Below the pieces are notes generated by a model. That model ran no database searches, was not told where the DNA came from, and saw only the letters and a program-made list of their open reading frames with translations. The position numbers were made by a program, and so were the translations under genes. A stretch of DNA of 64,000 bases from Neolentinus lepideus HHB14362 ss-1 (lineage: Eukaryota > Basidiomycota > Agaricomycetes > Gloeophyllales > Gloeophyllaceae), in the NCBI GenBank assembly GCA_001632425.1, contig KV425592.1:138440-202439 (forward strand), read 5' to 3'. Positions 12,022 to 23,953 of this stretch are shown in pieces; positions within the stretch are counted from its first letter, which is position 1, and each line of letters starts with the position of its first letter.

Positions 12022-13260
12022 ATGGAACGAGAAGTCGACCTTCAGAGTCTCAAAGCTTTTGTACTCGAACGCGTCCTTGACGAAGGCACGTATACTTCAA
12101 AGTAGTTGTCAGAGATAATGTCCAACCGAGCTCATAGCCAGATCCCGTCAACCGCACCATCATCCTCCTCGGATCCTTCGGCGACAGCACACATGCCATA
12201 GTACGAATAGAGAAGACGGCGCTATCATCTTCCATGGTCAATGCCTTGGGTGAGAATTTGGAGAAGGTAGAGCATGTAGAGAAGAACGACATTGTGCGTA
12301 ATTCAGAATTCAGCTAAAGGGATGTACTGATCGACTCTCATAGTATTCCTGGTTCATGGGCTGGCTGAGCACCGCCGCGCGCACCAGCCCCGACCTCAAG
12401 ATCAATGTCATCTTTCCCTGCACCGAGGCACACATCCAGAAGGTCGGTCGCTAACCCTTTCGCCAAGCCAAGTCGCCTCACCCGTCCCTGGTAGTATACT
12501 CGCCAACAAATCGTCATGGTCCACGAAACCCCAGCCCTTTACAAATCCATCGTCGAACCGTATATCTCTGCATTTCCGCCTTCCCGTACGCAATGGTGTG
12601 TCCTTCCCGATCCTCGTCCCAGTAACTTTTTACCCACCTTTTGTAGGGTGACTGACATCCTCGCGGGCAAGACCGAGGCGGACAAGATCCTCTACAGAGA
12701 CACTGACTCCGCGACCGGCTACGTCATCCTGCCCGACATGAAATGGGACCTCACCACGCTCTCGTCGCTTTATCTCGTCGCCATCGCCCTCTCGCCCTAC
12801 ATCCGCTCCCTGCGCGACCTGCGCAGGATGCATATTCCGATGCTGAAGAGTGTTCGGCGGGAGGCGATGCGAGTGGTTCGAGAGCGCTGGGGCCTTGGGA
12901 CAGGCGCTGTTCGGTTCTTTGTGCATTACCAGCCGTCCTATTGTGCGTTTTACCTTTGTTACTCGGTCAGAGTGTAGACTGACGGCCTGCGAGACCATTT
13001 TCACGTGCACATTGTCAACGCCAACTATGCTGGTCTCATGGGGAGTACCGTTGGCCAGGCACATCTTCTGGACGATATCATCTCTATGGTATGTGCTCTC
13101 CCCCTGTATTATATGAGATATTGATACTTGTTTGCAGCTTGAGTGTGATGTCAATGAAGGCCCAACGATATTTGAAAGATTGACATTGACTTATGGGCTG
13201 GGTGATCAGCACGGATTGTATGCTCCTCTGGTTGCTGCGCAGGCGGATGTTGAACCATAG
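12022..13260 (+). CDS. DCS1: Scavenger mRNA-decapping enzyme DcpS (HIT family)
   Basis: Hydrolyses the residual m7GpppN cap left after 3'-5' mRNA decay, releasing m7GMP. Seven exons splice in perfect frame: 12022-12085, 12142-12293, 12344-12442, 12495-12595, 12647-12942, 12994-13088, 13138-13260, giving 309 residues, the usual size for fungal DcpS. The histidine triad reads PSYYHFHVHIVN near residue 240 with the central catalytic His. Other family signatures are YSWFMGW, ETPALYKSIV, TDILAGKTEADKILYRD and the C-terminal GPTIFERLTLTYGLGDQHGLY. Intron 1 only restores frame and the conserved LDEDPVNRTI join if it is a GC-AG intron (AAG|GCACGT...CCAG). An upstream in-frame ATG at 11890 exists, but homology begins at 12022. 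Function is confident. Confidence 0.95.
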
Positions 13261-14116
13261 AATACAAGGTAGATGTAGAGTAAACAATACTGATAATTGT
13301 TGCTACCTGAGGCGCTTGCTTGGATGACGAGACGCATGTGAGATATAGTGGCAACCGGTCTATGGAGGTCCATAGCATGTGGGTTTTGCGACAGGGTCTG
13401 CAACGGCTTCATTCACGGCAGCGTGTTTTTCGAAAGCGCTCATAATGCAAATAGAATCTGGTAACATCGACGCCCATATGCTAGTCGCCGTCGTTGCAGA
13501 GCGCCTCCAAAATCCACTGCAATCGCACCCACCTGTACGTGTCATTCACTAGCAGGTCTCACTGCATACTGTACTCACGATTGCGTTCCAAGCTGTGCAG
13601 GTGCATGGCATCACCCGTACCTTCACGGTAATTAATGTCTCCACAGCAAGGATCCAATTGCGTTCCATATGCAAACTCGAAATTTCTCGAATGCATCGCT
13701 GTCATGAATGCACGGTGTTTGCACGAAGGCTATGCGCTCTGAGTGGTAGGAGAATGGCGCGAGTGTCGACTCATGGGCAGTGATTGTTGTAGCCTGATAC
13801 CGAGCACCCCAAGACCAGCTAGCGCCTTCAACTCAACACCTTGACGACTATAGGAGATCGAAGGTAAACCCAGACAAGACCCTCGATATTTGAACAGATG
13901 AAACCTACTCAACGAGATGAAGGTAAGTATCTGAGGGCGTACGATGAAGTTCGGCCCACCTAGACCTGCCAGCGCTTAAGGTAGTAGCGTCTTGATAATA
14001 ATTCGTAACCCTGGAATTCCAGGCCTCTGACGAAATGCATACATCAGAACGAGTCAAACATCCTTTCCGAATGTCGTAGTATCTTGCATATACGTCGTCC
14101 TGGTACCTTACCACGC
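13261..14116. other. Intergenic, converging 3' ends of DcpS and HDAC genes
   Basis: Contains only short ORFs in unrelated frames and no RNA-gene signature. It separates two convergent transcription units and should hold both terminators. Confidence 0.5.
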
Positions 14117-15633
14117 TCAAGAGCGCGAACATCTCTCCCGGATCTCTTCCACAATCCCCCAGTAAATTTTCTCTACCTCATTCAAATACTCACCCGTATT
14201 CGAGTCTTGCATATTGCCAGGCGGGACGTCAAGTTCGAACGACGGTGCATATAGCTCGTGCGAGAGAGGCGTATCCAGCGGCAGAGGGCCTCCGCGCTAA
14301 TGAGAATGTGCATTTGTTACTGTTACCTGTAGAAAATATAAGAAAGGAAACGCACTGCAATAGACGTTAGATAGGCGTACGCGCGCGCAGCGTTGGGTGA
14401 GTTATATCCACCTACGATCGCTATCAGTATCATTGTACATGCAGACGAAGACAAGACGACGGTACCGCCACCCAGTAGCAATGTCGGAACATCCCACTCT
14501 AAAACCCTGCCAACACACCACCCTATGCCCCCGTCCCCTCCCAATCCCCAATTCCACACCGCGGTTGGATCACCTGCCAGTCCATCGACACCGCACTGCA
14601 GAACCACGTAGTCCGGAACAAACGCCTCTCGTATCTTCTCTACAACGTTCAGCCATATCCGACGGATTGTTGCATTGGACGCCCCGCGATTTAGAGGGAG
14701 GGACAGAAGAAATGGGTCCGATGTTAATGAGGGTAGAGTCGAAAGGGGAGAGGCGGGAAAGAATCCCGGAGCAGCATGGTGAATGGAGAAGTGTAGAAAT
14801 GTGCTGGTGCCAGAAGAAGAGGAGGAATTTTGAAACGCACTACACACCCCGTCCGAGAAATGTACGTCCAAGTCCAGGTACATCACGCGAGGTTTGCGCA
14901 GTTTGCTGTGGTCCCGTGGATCCGGCGCAAGTCTGCGCAGGGCCAGGATGGCGAGCACGCAGTCTGCAACATAGCAGAAACCTGCGGCTTTCGATTTCTG
15001 TGCGTGGTGTCTACCTGAGCCAGGCATCGTTAGTACTAGAAGCATTTGGAGGTAGATGTGAGGCCGAAAGGAGGGGAAATTGCACCTTCCCCCGTCCCAG
15101 CAAATAGCAATGCGAGAGCGGCCTTCGCGCAGCTCCCTAACGGCGGTCAGTGTCGCGCCTGCAATATAGCGGACATAGTGAGGAAGGCCCGGGAATGGTG
15201 GACAGTCCTGGTCTGCATTTAGATATATAACAGCGGATTCTGACTGAACATGGACGAACATCTTCCAATCCGTATTCTGCTCCTTCTAATGCATCTATTC
15301 CGCGCGAGTTCTTCGGATCCAGTACAAATTCCAAGTAATCTCTGCTATGGTACGTCGCGAGCTCTTCGTAGCTGGCTGGGACAGGATTCACGACGCGAAT
15401 CTCCGCCCGCAGGCCCTCTTTCGCAACGTTAGATAGTACGCCGAGGGAGCTGGCGAGCGAGTGGACAATCAAGGAACGCTTTTTGTTGGACGGAAGAAGC
15501 GCACTGATCTGTAAATATCATAACATGAGTACCAGCGACATGGCGGTTGTGCGGAAGAAGAGCAGCGAACTTGTGCAAGTTCTTTAGATGCGATGTAGGT
15601 TACATAGACTTCTGAAGGTAGTCTGTGGGTCAT
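14117..15633 (-). CDS. Class I histone deacetylase (Hos1/HDAC8-like)
   Basis: Zinc-dependent lysine deacetylase acting on histones and other proteins in the nucleus. Six exons keep frame: 15633-15571, 15508-15260, 15207-15086, 15010-14466, 14411-14356, 14296-14117, giving 404 residues. Catalytic features are present in order: LLPSNKKRS near residue 25, YGLEDDCPPF, CWDGGRHHAQKSKAAGFCYV (active-site His-His pair), YLDLDVHFSDGV (zinc-binding Asp and His), IHHAAPGFFP, QCGVDGLAGD (second zinc Asp) and LGGGGYN (catalytic Tyr). The usual HGDG after the zinc His is FSDG here. The short C-terminus (ELYAPSFELDV) fits HDAC8/Hos1 rather than Rpd3, which has a longer tail. It is transcribed away from the MATE gene, sharing about 540 bp of upstream DNA. 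Confidence 0.93.
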
Positions 15634-16170
15634 TGCAGTTGTGTGGCTGCAGGTGTGGTAGCGAGAGTCAGCGAAACTATGTGTTTCGAGGTGGCGTGGG
15701 AGCCTTCGAAGGGGTCAATAAGCTGGTCCGGGTAAATGTGCATTGTGGTGACGACTATATTGCAAAGTACAAGCTTATAGGAAACGGGTCACTAACACCT
15801 CCTCTCACCTTTACGGCATACATGTTAGCGTCTCGGATGATGATTCTTTGCCTCTTTCTTCTCTGGACCCCATGCTGCACATCCCCCTGCTCCTTTCTTC
15901 GTCAGAGCGGCCTAAAGCGACGACTGCCTAGCTAAACGTTCCATGACACAATCAGGAGATTATGTATCTGCTTCCAACGTTGTTTTGTCCATATAACTTC
16001 ATAACTTCTGCATCCTCTGCAAATTCAAGGCCTTCAGCTTGGGTCAGAGCCTACTTCCTATATATTGCGGGCACCGGATCGGTCTTGCGCAATTCTCACG
16101 AGCAATTATGGTATCACCTCGATTCTGGACAAAATGTTAGGTCACTGTCGATAACGTCCAGCATCGAGTC
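15634..16170. promoter_or_regulatory. Shared upstream region of divergent HDAC and MATE genes
   Basis: 537 bp between two divergent start codons. I see no coding potential. The part from about 16110 is also present before the second transporter unit (22240), so the duplicated segment begins inside this spacer and took only part of the MATE promoter with it. Confidence 0.5.
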
Positions 16171-18644
16171 ATGTCTGTAACATACATGCATTATGCGGCG
16201 CCATCGTCACTGCCGTCCGACTATGCCACTTTATCACGCTATGTTGCCCGGAACGGAGAAAACAACGAAGAGGAGTCTACCGTAGAGGTCCGAGGGGAAC
16301 GTGAGTCACTGCTAAACGTCGAAGATGCCGAAGAACGACCTGGACGTCGTAGTAGTCTTCCTCCACCCTTCATCCGACCGCTGAACCCGACCATGGCTCC
16401 AATCACCGCGAGAGATAAGTCTCCAGCCGCTATACCAACCGAGAACACCCCTCTCCTGAACCCGCTTGTTCCTCGGATAGAAGAGGACGTGGATTCTCCC
16501 GGACACGACCCGGAGACAAGCGCTGCTCGGAGAGTATGGGAGGAGATTAAGATCCTCATTAAGTACACTCTTCCAGTCTTTGGGTGAGCAAATTTCATCA
16601 GATCTGCGGCTTCTCGATTGACTCTTGATGGCCCAGATCTCAATTATTAGAGTATTCGCTTGTCATAGCGTCAGTCATATCGATTGGGCATCTGTCGACC
16701 ACAGCGCTGGCTGCTGCTACGCTAGGATCTATGACGGCAAATGTAACGGGCCTGTCGATCATTCAAGGCTTCGCCTGTACTCTCGACACCATACTTCCGA
16801 GTGCTTGGACTTCTTCGGAGCCAAAATTAGTCGGACTATGGACTCAGCGTATGGGTAAGTAAGCTGGTAGGCATTCCCTCTGCGTGATCCAACTCGTTCC
16901 CATTCACAGCTGTGGTCATAGCCGCGAGTCTCCTAGTAAGTTAACCATCTTTCCCTAATTGGTTAGTATTGATTCCTCATGGAAGCCAATGTACGCTGTA
17001 TGGTTTAATGCAGAGGCTATACTGCTCCTGCTCAGACAAGAACCCGAGGTTGCGCATCTCGCGGGAATATATCTCAAGTGGACCTCAATTGGTCTACCGG
17101 CTTATGCATTTAACTGTATCTCCCGGTATGTTACATATAAAGTAATCAATCTACGTACTCTCATCCGATATTGCAGACGATATTTCCAATCCCAAGGTCT
17201 TTTCAACGTGCCTACCCGGATTATCGCGGTAGTAGCACCGATAAATGCGCTTCTAAACTACCTTCTTGGTACGTTACTTCGCCTCAACCAATGGCTACGG
17301 TCCCGCACTCATACACCTCACGCAGTGTGGGGCCCGAAGCCGTTCTCTCTAGGATTCATAGGTGCTCCAATAGCGACGGCTACCTCGTTCAACTTGATCT
17401 CCGTCGCTTCGGTTACCTATGGGGTGTTCTTCGTACCTCGGACGGCGTGGCATCCCATTACCAGGCGAAGTTTCACTAACCTTTGGATCCTTGTTAAGCT
17501 GGGGTTGTCTGGTGCTGCGCAGATTTGTTCTGAGGTCGGTCTCATGCCATTGGGTTAGTACATGCTTCTTGAGGCTGACTGATGGTCCCATAGTGGTGGT
17601 CATGGGAGTTGGTGGGACGTAAGTTGTAACAGGCAATCTTTGCTTACCCATTCACTAAATCGAGCTCGCAGTTGCCGCTAGTCTGTAAGTCCTAAGCAAA
17701 GAAAAGTAGTCGAACACACCATTTGAGCGGATCTTGGATGATCAGGCTCGGTCCCACGTCTTTAGCTACGCAATCCGTACTCTTGGTATCAGCTTCGACT
17801 ACGTTCAACGCGCCGTTTGCGCTCAGTGTCGCCACTTCTGTCCGGTGTGTCGTTTGATTACCTGCCATAAGGTTTTGAGGCTCACTTGTACCGGACTAGA
17901 GTTGGAAATCTTCTGGGAGAAGAGAATGCGAAGCGCGCTGGTATTGCTGCAAATTCGTCTTTACTACTTACTTTTGCCATAGCCAGTATCGCAAGGTGAG
18001 TTAAGCGGTCAGGAATTTGCGCTGTGGCTTAACTATTCCCCGCAGTACCATGTTCATGGTCTTCCGAAACTCATGGGGTTACCTGTTCAATAATGACCCT
18101 GGTAGGCATGTCGTCCCAGTCAGGAGACAGTAAATGACAAAGTCTTCGGTAGAGGTGGTCAAGCTAGTTGCATCAATCCTCCCTCTCGTTGCTCTCTTCC
18201 AAGTGTTTGACGGCTTGGGCGCGACAACAGGAGGCATCCTCCGCGCCAGGGGCAAGCAGGTACGCGCACCATCTCTATTATTGTCACAGTCATCTGGCGC
18301 TCACGTGCACTGCAGTTCACAGGAGCAATGCTCAACCTAAGGTCAGACCTCGGATGTAGCCGATGTCTCCTCGCCTGGCGACCCTTGAATCCACACTAAC
18401 GACGCACCATTACTGTTGTAGTGGCTACTACCTCATTGGCATCCCCTTCGGCCTCTGGCTCACGTTCAAGCACGATATGGGCCTGGCGGGACTGTGGATC
18501 GGCTTGACGGTGTCGCTCGTCTATGTCGCAACGATAGGCGCGTACTTGTGTCTTGTCACAGATTGGGATAGGGAAGTGGTGAAGGTTAGGGAGAGGTTGG
18601 CTGCTGATAGGAAAGCGGATCCGGCTCCGCACTCGCATGTGTGA
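16171..18644 (+). CDS. MATE-family multidrug/toxin efflux transporter (unit 1, intact)
   Basis: Secondary, cation-coupled exporter of organic cations and toxins; twelve membrane helices are expected. Start ATG at 16171, TGA ending at 18644, with about a dozen small introns whose phases all match. The first ~130 residues are a charged cytosolic tail. The first MatE repeat begins QLLEYSLVIASVISIGHLS and includes SIIQGFACTLDTILPSAWTS. The second includes ATQSVLLVSASTTFNAPFAL and VGNLLGEENAKRAG. Near the C-terminus are FDGLGATTGGILRARGKQ and YYLIGIPFGLWLTFKH. No stop or frame loss was found in the reconstruction. An MFS gene follows about 500 bp downstream on the same strand, and the whole pair is repeated at 22240-26670. 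Substrate unknown. Confidence 0.9.
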
Positions 18645-19142
18645 TTCGTGATTCAGTTTGGCGTTGGTATTGGCAGGTAAATATGTCGATCCTCCGGTGG
18701 TAAGGCGGATGCGGTTTGGCGCGGAAGGAAAATAGAGTGCTGGGACTTTTGAGTTACCGCACTATGCTTATGCTGTCGCTAATGATCTCACAACATTTCA
18801 GAAGACGTCTTGTAGCATAGGATACTCGCTCACAATTCTGATGATAACCTCCAGCGCATTTGTGCTTCTGGCGTTGCCAACTTTAAGGGAGTCAGCAGAT
18901 CGACTGATTCAAGTTGTGGGCGCATGGTCTCAAGAGTAGCAGATGGGGTTAGGTGGGTGCCGAAGCTACCCTTTTCCGTACGAGCTGGCGTCATTAGCAG
19001 ATTCTATCAGACAGGCGAATAATGTTCGATTGGTGCCGTGATAAATTTCGTGTGCACATCTGCTCCCTTATAAGCGAGGGCACGTCGACGTTGGTTCGGA
19101 TGTTCTGTTCTTTTTGGACCAGTATCTCGCCGACGCTTCGGT
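18645..19142. other. MATE-MFS intergenic region, unit 1
   Basis: Non-coding. It contains a TATA-like CCCTTATAAG at about 19065-19074, some 70 bp before the MFS start; the second unit keeps the same element at 23854-23863. Confidence 0.5.
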
Positions 19143-21834
19143 ATGGAGCCCTCTTCCGCTAGTATGGAGATCGACAGGTCGAGTCCGAGTTACAACGAAA
19201 AGGCGGAGGGCAAGTATGAGCGTGAGGATTCTGAGACTGACTTGTTGGCGTTCTACGAGGATCGGGCTGGGCGATTAGTTGTTGACCCTCAGTAAGAGTC
19301 TAATCATTGTTACATGAACCGTTGACTCTGTGATAGCTGCCTTACGCGCCCCTTCAGAGAAGCGCGGGCTGAGTTAGGAGACGCCGTCGCGTCGAAGCTG
19401 AAGCTGACCAATGACGGCACAAAGGTGTTGTGGCCGCAACCCTCAGACGATCCAGAGGACCCACAAAATGTTGGTGGAGTTTCTTCTACTTGATCAGTTG
19501 CGAATTTAAGCGAAAACTGTTCGATGGTGTTACAGTGGAGCAACCACAGAAAGACTGTCCAGCTCATCGTCATCACGCTGGCTGCTATAATCCCGGATTT
19601 CGACTCTGGTGTGGGTATAGCAGCAATTTTTGCGTTGGCTAAGCAATATGGAACTACTACGGGTGTCATCAACAACCTTACGTCCAAGTGGGTTTCCCTT
19701 CCTTGCCAGATAGTCTTGAAAGTGAATTGAATTGACTGCAACAGCTGGAGTATTTTTCTACATGGTTAGTCTTGAAATTTCCGGAGTCCGTATCAGAGAA
19801 CAAACGACGTCGGTGAATAGGATAGGGTGGGATCTTCGCTGTGATGCTCATGAGGCGATATGGAAGGCTGCCAGTCTTGTTCTGGTCCCAGGTATGTTAG
19901 CCCACCAGATGATAAACCTAAATGGGAAATGTTCATTTGGGATCGTCGATACAGGTTCTAGCGTTAGGTTTTCTAGTAGGTTGCACCTTCGCTCCAAACC
20001 TAAAGACATTCGCAGGTGGGTATTTTGGACAATTTGTTATATACAAACTCACTCTCTAACCTAGCCATGCGATGTTTAACGGCTGTCTTCTCGTAAGTTG
20101 TATGCCTCTTCTCTCGAGTGGTTGTGGTGACAGACGCTATGACCAAAATGATAAAGGACATGTCCACAAGCCACGGTAAGTTGGCAAATGATCCTTCCCT
20201 TGTGTGGTCTGATTTTGACCATAATCACTGTGTAGGGTCTCTACGTCGTAACAGATATGTATCCATTTCATCTCCAAGCTCGCAAGGTAAGTTACTTCTC
20301 TCACAGTAGGACTCGTGAAGCCTTACCCCCCTACTCAACCAGCTCAACGTGTGGACCATGGGCTTCATCATCTCCCCCTTCCTCTCACCCTTCGTCTTCG
20401 GGTTCCTAGTTGCTCGAGCAAAGTAAGTGCACACTCATTCCCTCGTATGAGACTGAGATGAAATATCCCACGGTAGCTGGCGCTGGTCCTATGGCGTCGC
20501 GAGCATCTACGGCGCTGTCGTCGTCGCCCTTATAATGTTTTTCGGCGAGGAAACGTACGCTCGCCTCGCCTCCTCTTCTTTCCCAGTCACCGCTTTATAC
20601 TCACTCTGGGCGGTAGACTATATGACCGCTCGATCAAACCCGTCCCTCCGCGCCCGACAACCGGCATCCGGTATCGCATCGAGACGCTCTTGGGTTTGAC
20701 GGGGTTGAAGATGGCGAAATACAGGCCGAGCGTGGTCAGCGGGCTGGTGAGCCATTTGAACGTGCTGTGGAGGCCGCACATGCTGGTGGTGTTGCTTTTC
20801 GAGGTGGGTTCTGTTCATGTGGAGAGTCGGGTGGAAGGCTGATGTAGTGCATGCGGTAGGCTTTTTTGGTTGGATTTGCTATTGGGATCAACGTATGTTC
20901 ACGTGAGAGAGAAGGCGAGCCATGTTTTTTTGATGGTTGCTTTGGTTTGTAGGTTACGATGGCGGTGTTCCTCGGTACCCCGCCTCCTGTCGGGTTCGAC
21001 TGGAGTCAGTACGCGACAGCCGCTGGATATGCGACTCCTATTGTGCATACTCTCCTCGTTTCTCGTACTTAATGAGCATCGACACTGACAAATACCCTCT
21101 CCAGGTGGCAGTATTAATCGGCGAAATCACGAGCCACTATATGAACGACTGGATCCAAGGCTGGTCGATCCGGCGGAACAAAGGCGTATTCGAGGCCGAG
21201 AATCGTCTATGGTCAGTGGGAAAATGTGCATCTTTTGAAAGATATGACGACCTGTCTTTTTCAGGGCGTGCTATATCGCGTTCCCATTATACATCTGCGG
21301 GTTCATCGTGCTTGGGGCGTCTGTGCAGAACCATCTGTCGGCGGGGGCGCTTGTCATGGGGTGGGGGATCTCGGAGGTGGCGGTGATGATTTATACGGTT
21401 GCCATTTGTGAGTGCCTGCACACTTCGGCCCATATTTTCACCAGCGGAGATGTGGATGTTGATTGGGTTGGTGAGCAGATGCATACTGCAACGACTGCTT
21501 CCCGAAGAACCATGGGGAGGTCAGCTCGTTGCTCAATTTGTTGAGGACGCTGGGTGGGTTCAGCGTTGCGTATTTCCAGGTGCCGTGGGCGGAGAAGCAT
21601 GGGGCGCTGCAGGTGTTTGGGTGTGAGGCTGCGTGAGTAGAATGTGCTTTTTGAGGTTCGAGTGTGTATATGGTCTGACGGTTGTGACGTGTTATCGTAG
21701 GATTGTGGCGGGACTCTTCTTGCTTGTTGTTCCTGCGTTGCAGCTCAAGGGGAGGTATCTCAGGGTAAGGGTCCGTGGTGTACAATCGGTCTTGAGTACT
21801 AATCATGAGCCTCTAGGAGCGTTTTTCGATCTAA
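19143..21834 (+). pseudogene. MFS transporter (DHA1/Tpo1-like), unit 1, with in-frame nonsense codon
   Basis: Proton-coupled drug or polyamine exporter type with twelve helices. Start ATG 19143, TAA at 21832-21834, about sixteen exons parallel to the copy at 23954. Family hallmarks: PQNWSNHRKTVQLIVITL entering helix 1, NNLTSNWSIF, MRRYGRLPVLFWSQ (motif A-like), ATDMYPFHLQARK-type segment, NWRWSYGVASIYGA, FFGEET, YDRSIKPVPPRP and a C-terminal ALQVFGCEAA. The exon that should read GWGGIFAVML has TAG at 19823-19825 where the other copy has TGG, truncating the protein in the second helix region. Other splice acceptors nearby put the rest out of frame. Everything else looks intact, so the inactivation seems recent, or it could be a sequencing error or polymorphism. 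Confidence 0.85.
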
Positions 21835-22239
21835 GTGACGCGTGGTTTACTTCGTGATGTATTTGTACCCTTGATATGCTGAAGATTGTTATGTATGGTG
21901 CTGTTCACTTAGCCACCGCTTCCCGTGGACAATGTTTTCGGAAATTAGAAAAGAAATTCGAATAATTTTTCTTCTTGCCGAAATGATTCTTCTCAATACT
22001 TATAGGAATCGATCCTCAAGACGGTTTTGTGTAGAAACCTTACAATCGTGATCTCAGCCGTGTATGGCACGACGACTTAGTGTATATAGCTATGTATTAC
22101 CTTTACAACCACGATCTAGGTGCACGTTAATACACATTGAGATACTGTAACATGTATAAGCACAAATTCATATATATATATTGTTAATAATGATATTTCG
22201 ATTCCTCTCTCATACTCTGTAACAACACTATAGGTTAGA
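21835..22239. other. Spacer between the two transporter units
   Basis: AT-rich, non-coding, with a short (TA)n tract near 22170. Apart from about 35 bp after the MFS stop it is not part of the duplicated unit. Confidence 0.5.
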
Positions 22240-22311
22240 CTGTGTCACCTCGTTCGGGTTTGACTCTGGACAAAATGTTAGGACGCCGTCGATAACGTCG
22301 AACATCAAGTC

Positions 22312-23410
22312 ATGTCTGCAATAGATATGCATTATGCGACGCCGTTGTCGCTGTCATCCGGCTATGCGATTTTATCCCACTTTGCTACCTGAGTGTCGTA
22401 GCGGTCTCCCCGCACCCTTCATCCGACCGCTGAACCCAACCATGACCACGAAGGATAAGTCTCCAGCCAATGTGCCAACTGAACACCTTTCCCGGACACG
22501 ACTCGGAGACAGGCGCTGCCCGGCGAGTATGGGAGGAGATTAAGATCCTCATTAGATACATTCTTCCAGTCTTCGGGTGAGTACTAGTAAATTTCCATGT
22601 CATATCGATTGGGCATCTGTCGACCACAGCGCTAGCTGCTGCTCCGGTAGGATCCATGACGGCAAGTGTAATGGCCTGTCGGTTATCCAAGGCTTCGCCT
22701 GTACCCTCGACACCGTGCATCCGAGTGCTTGGACTTCCTTGGAGCCAAAACTAGTCAGGCTATGGGCTCAGTGTATGAGTGAGTAAACTGGAAAACATTC
22801 CCTCTTGCATGATCCGACTTGCTCCCATTCACAGTTGTGGTCATGCCCGCGAGTCTCCTAGTCAGGTTAACCCTCTTTCCCTGCAGTACCGTGTCCATGA
22901 TCTTCTGAAACTTGTGGGGTTACCTGTTCAATAATGACCCTGGTAGTTCCAGTCAGGAGACAGTAAATGACAAAGTCTCCCATAGAGGTGGCTAAGTTAG
23001 TTGCATCAATCCTTCCTCTCGTCGCTCTGCTCCAAATGTTTGACGGCTTGGGCGCGACAACAGGAGGCAGGGGCAAGCAGGTACGCGCACCATCTCTGTT
23101 ATTGTCACAGTCATCTGGCGCTCACGTGCACTGCAGTTCACAGGCAACCTAAGGTCAGACCTCGGATGAAGCCTTTATCCCCTCGTCTGGTGATGCCTGA
23201 ATCTATACTAACGACACACCATGACCGTTGTAGTGGCTACTACCTCATCGGCATTCCCTTCGGCCTCTGGCTCACGTCCAAGCACGATATGCGCCTGGCG
23301 GGACTGGATCGGCTTGACGGTGTCGCTCGTCTATGTCGCAACGATAGGCGCGTACTTCGCACTCGCATGTGTGAGTCGCGATTTGGTTTGGCGCTGGTAT
23401 TGACAGGTAA
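22312..23410 (+). pseudogene. MATE transporter pseudogene (unit 2)
   Basis: Clear copy of the 16171 gene with several disabling changes. The frame from ATG 22312 hits TGA at 22390 because part of the first exon is missing. The second exon matches unit 1 only in pieces. An internal deletion removes the DNA equivalent to about 16955-18040 of unit 1 (WFNAE helix through the GEENAKRAG segment), joining one intron directly to the TMFMVF exon. That exon itself carries a TGA. The ILRAR segment and the C-terminal WDREVVKVRERL tail are also lost. No functional product is possible. Confidence 0.93.
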
Positions 23411-23953
23411 ACATGTCGATCCTCTCCTGGTCAAGTTGATGTTTTATCATGTGTCGGTTCCTGATCACAATCAGATCACAACTGTGGCAAGGCGGATGTG
23501 GTTCGACGCCGAAGGAAAATAGAGTGTTGGCACTCGAGAGTTACCGCATGATGGTTATGCTGGCGTTAATGATCTTACGGCATTACAGAAAATGTCTTGT
23601 AGCATAGGATACTCGCTCGTAATTCTGATGATAACATCCAGTGCACTTACGTTACCAACTTCCAGGTGATCAGCACATCGACTGGTTCAACTTCAAGTTG
23701 CGGGCGCTATGGTCTCAGAATAGATGGGGTCAGGTGGGTGTCGAAGTTACCCTTTTATGTACTAGCGGCCCTCATTGGTCGATAGATCAGTGTATCACCG
23801 CCAATGAGCACCATCTTCAATCCGGAACGTAATGATTTGTGTGCGCATTTGTTCCCTTATAAGATAAGGTGACGCTCATGTTGCTTCGATTCCTCCGTTC
23901 TTTCTAGCCCAGTTTCTCATCGACGCTTCAGTACGAAGCCCTCTTCTGCAAGC
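23411..23953. other. MATE-MFS intergenic region, unit 2
   Basis: Non-coding; parallels 18645-19142 including the TATA-like CCCTTATAAG at 23854-23863, about 90 bp before the MFS start. Confidence 0.5.

Larger units (their letters stand above)
16110..21870 (+). repeat. Duplicated transporter cassette, unit 1
   Basis: This MATE+MFS segment matches 22240-26670 through exons, introns and intergenic DNA. In sampled exon stretches the copies differ at about 2-4 of 60 bases. The left edge lies about 60 bp before the MATE ATG and the right edge about 35 bp after the MFS stop. The unrelated spacer between units is about 370 bp. Confidence 0.9.
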
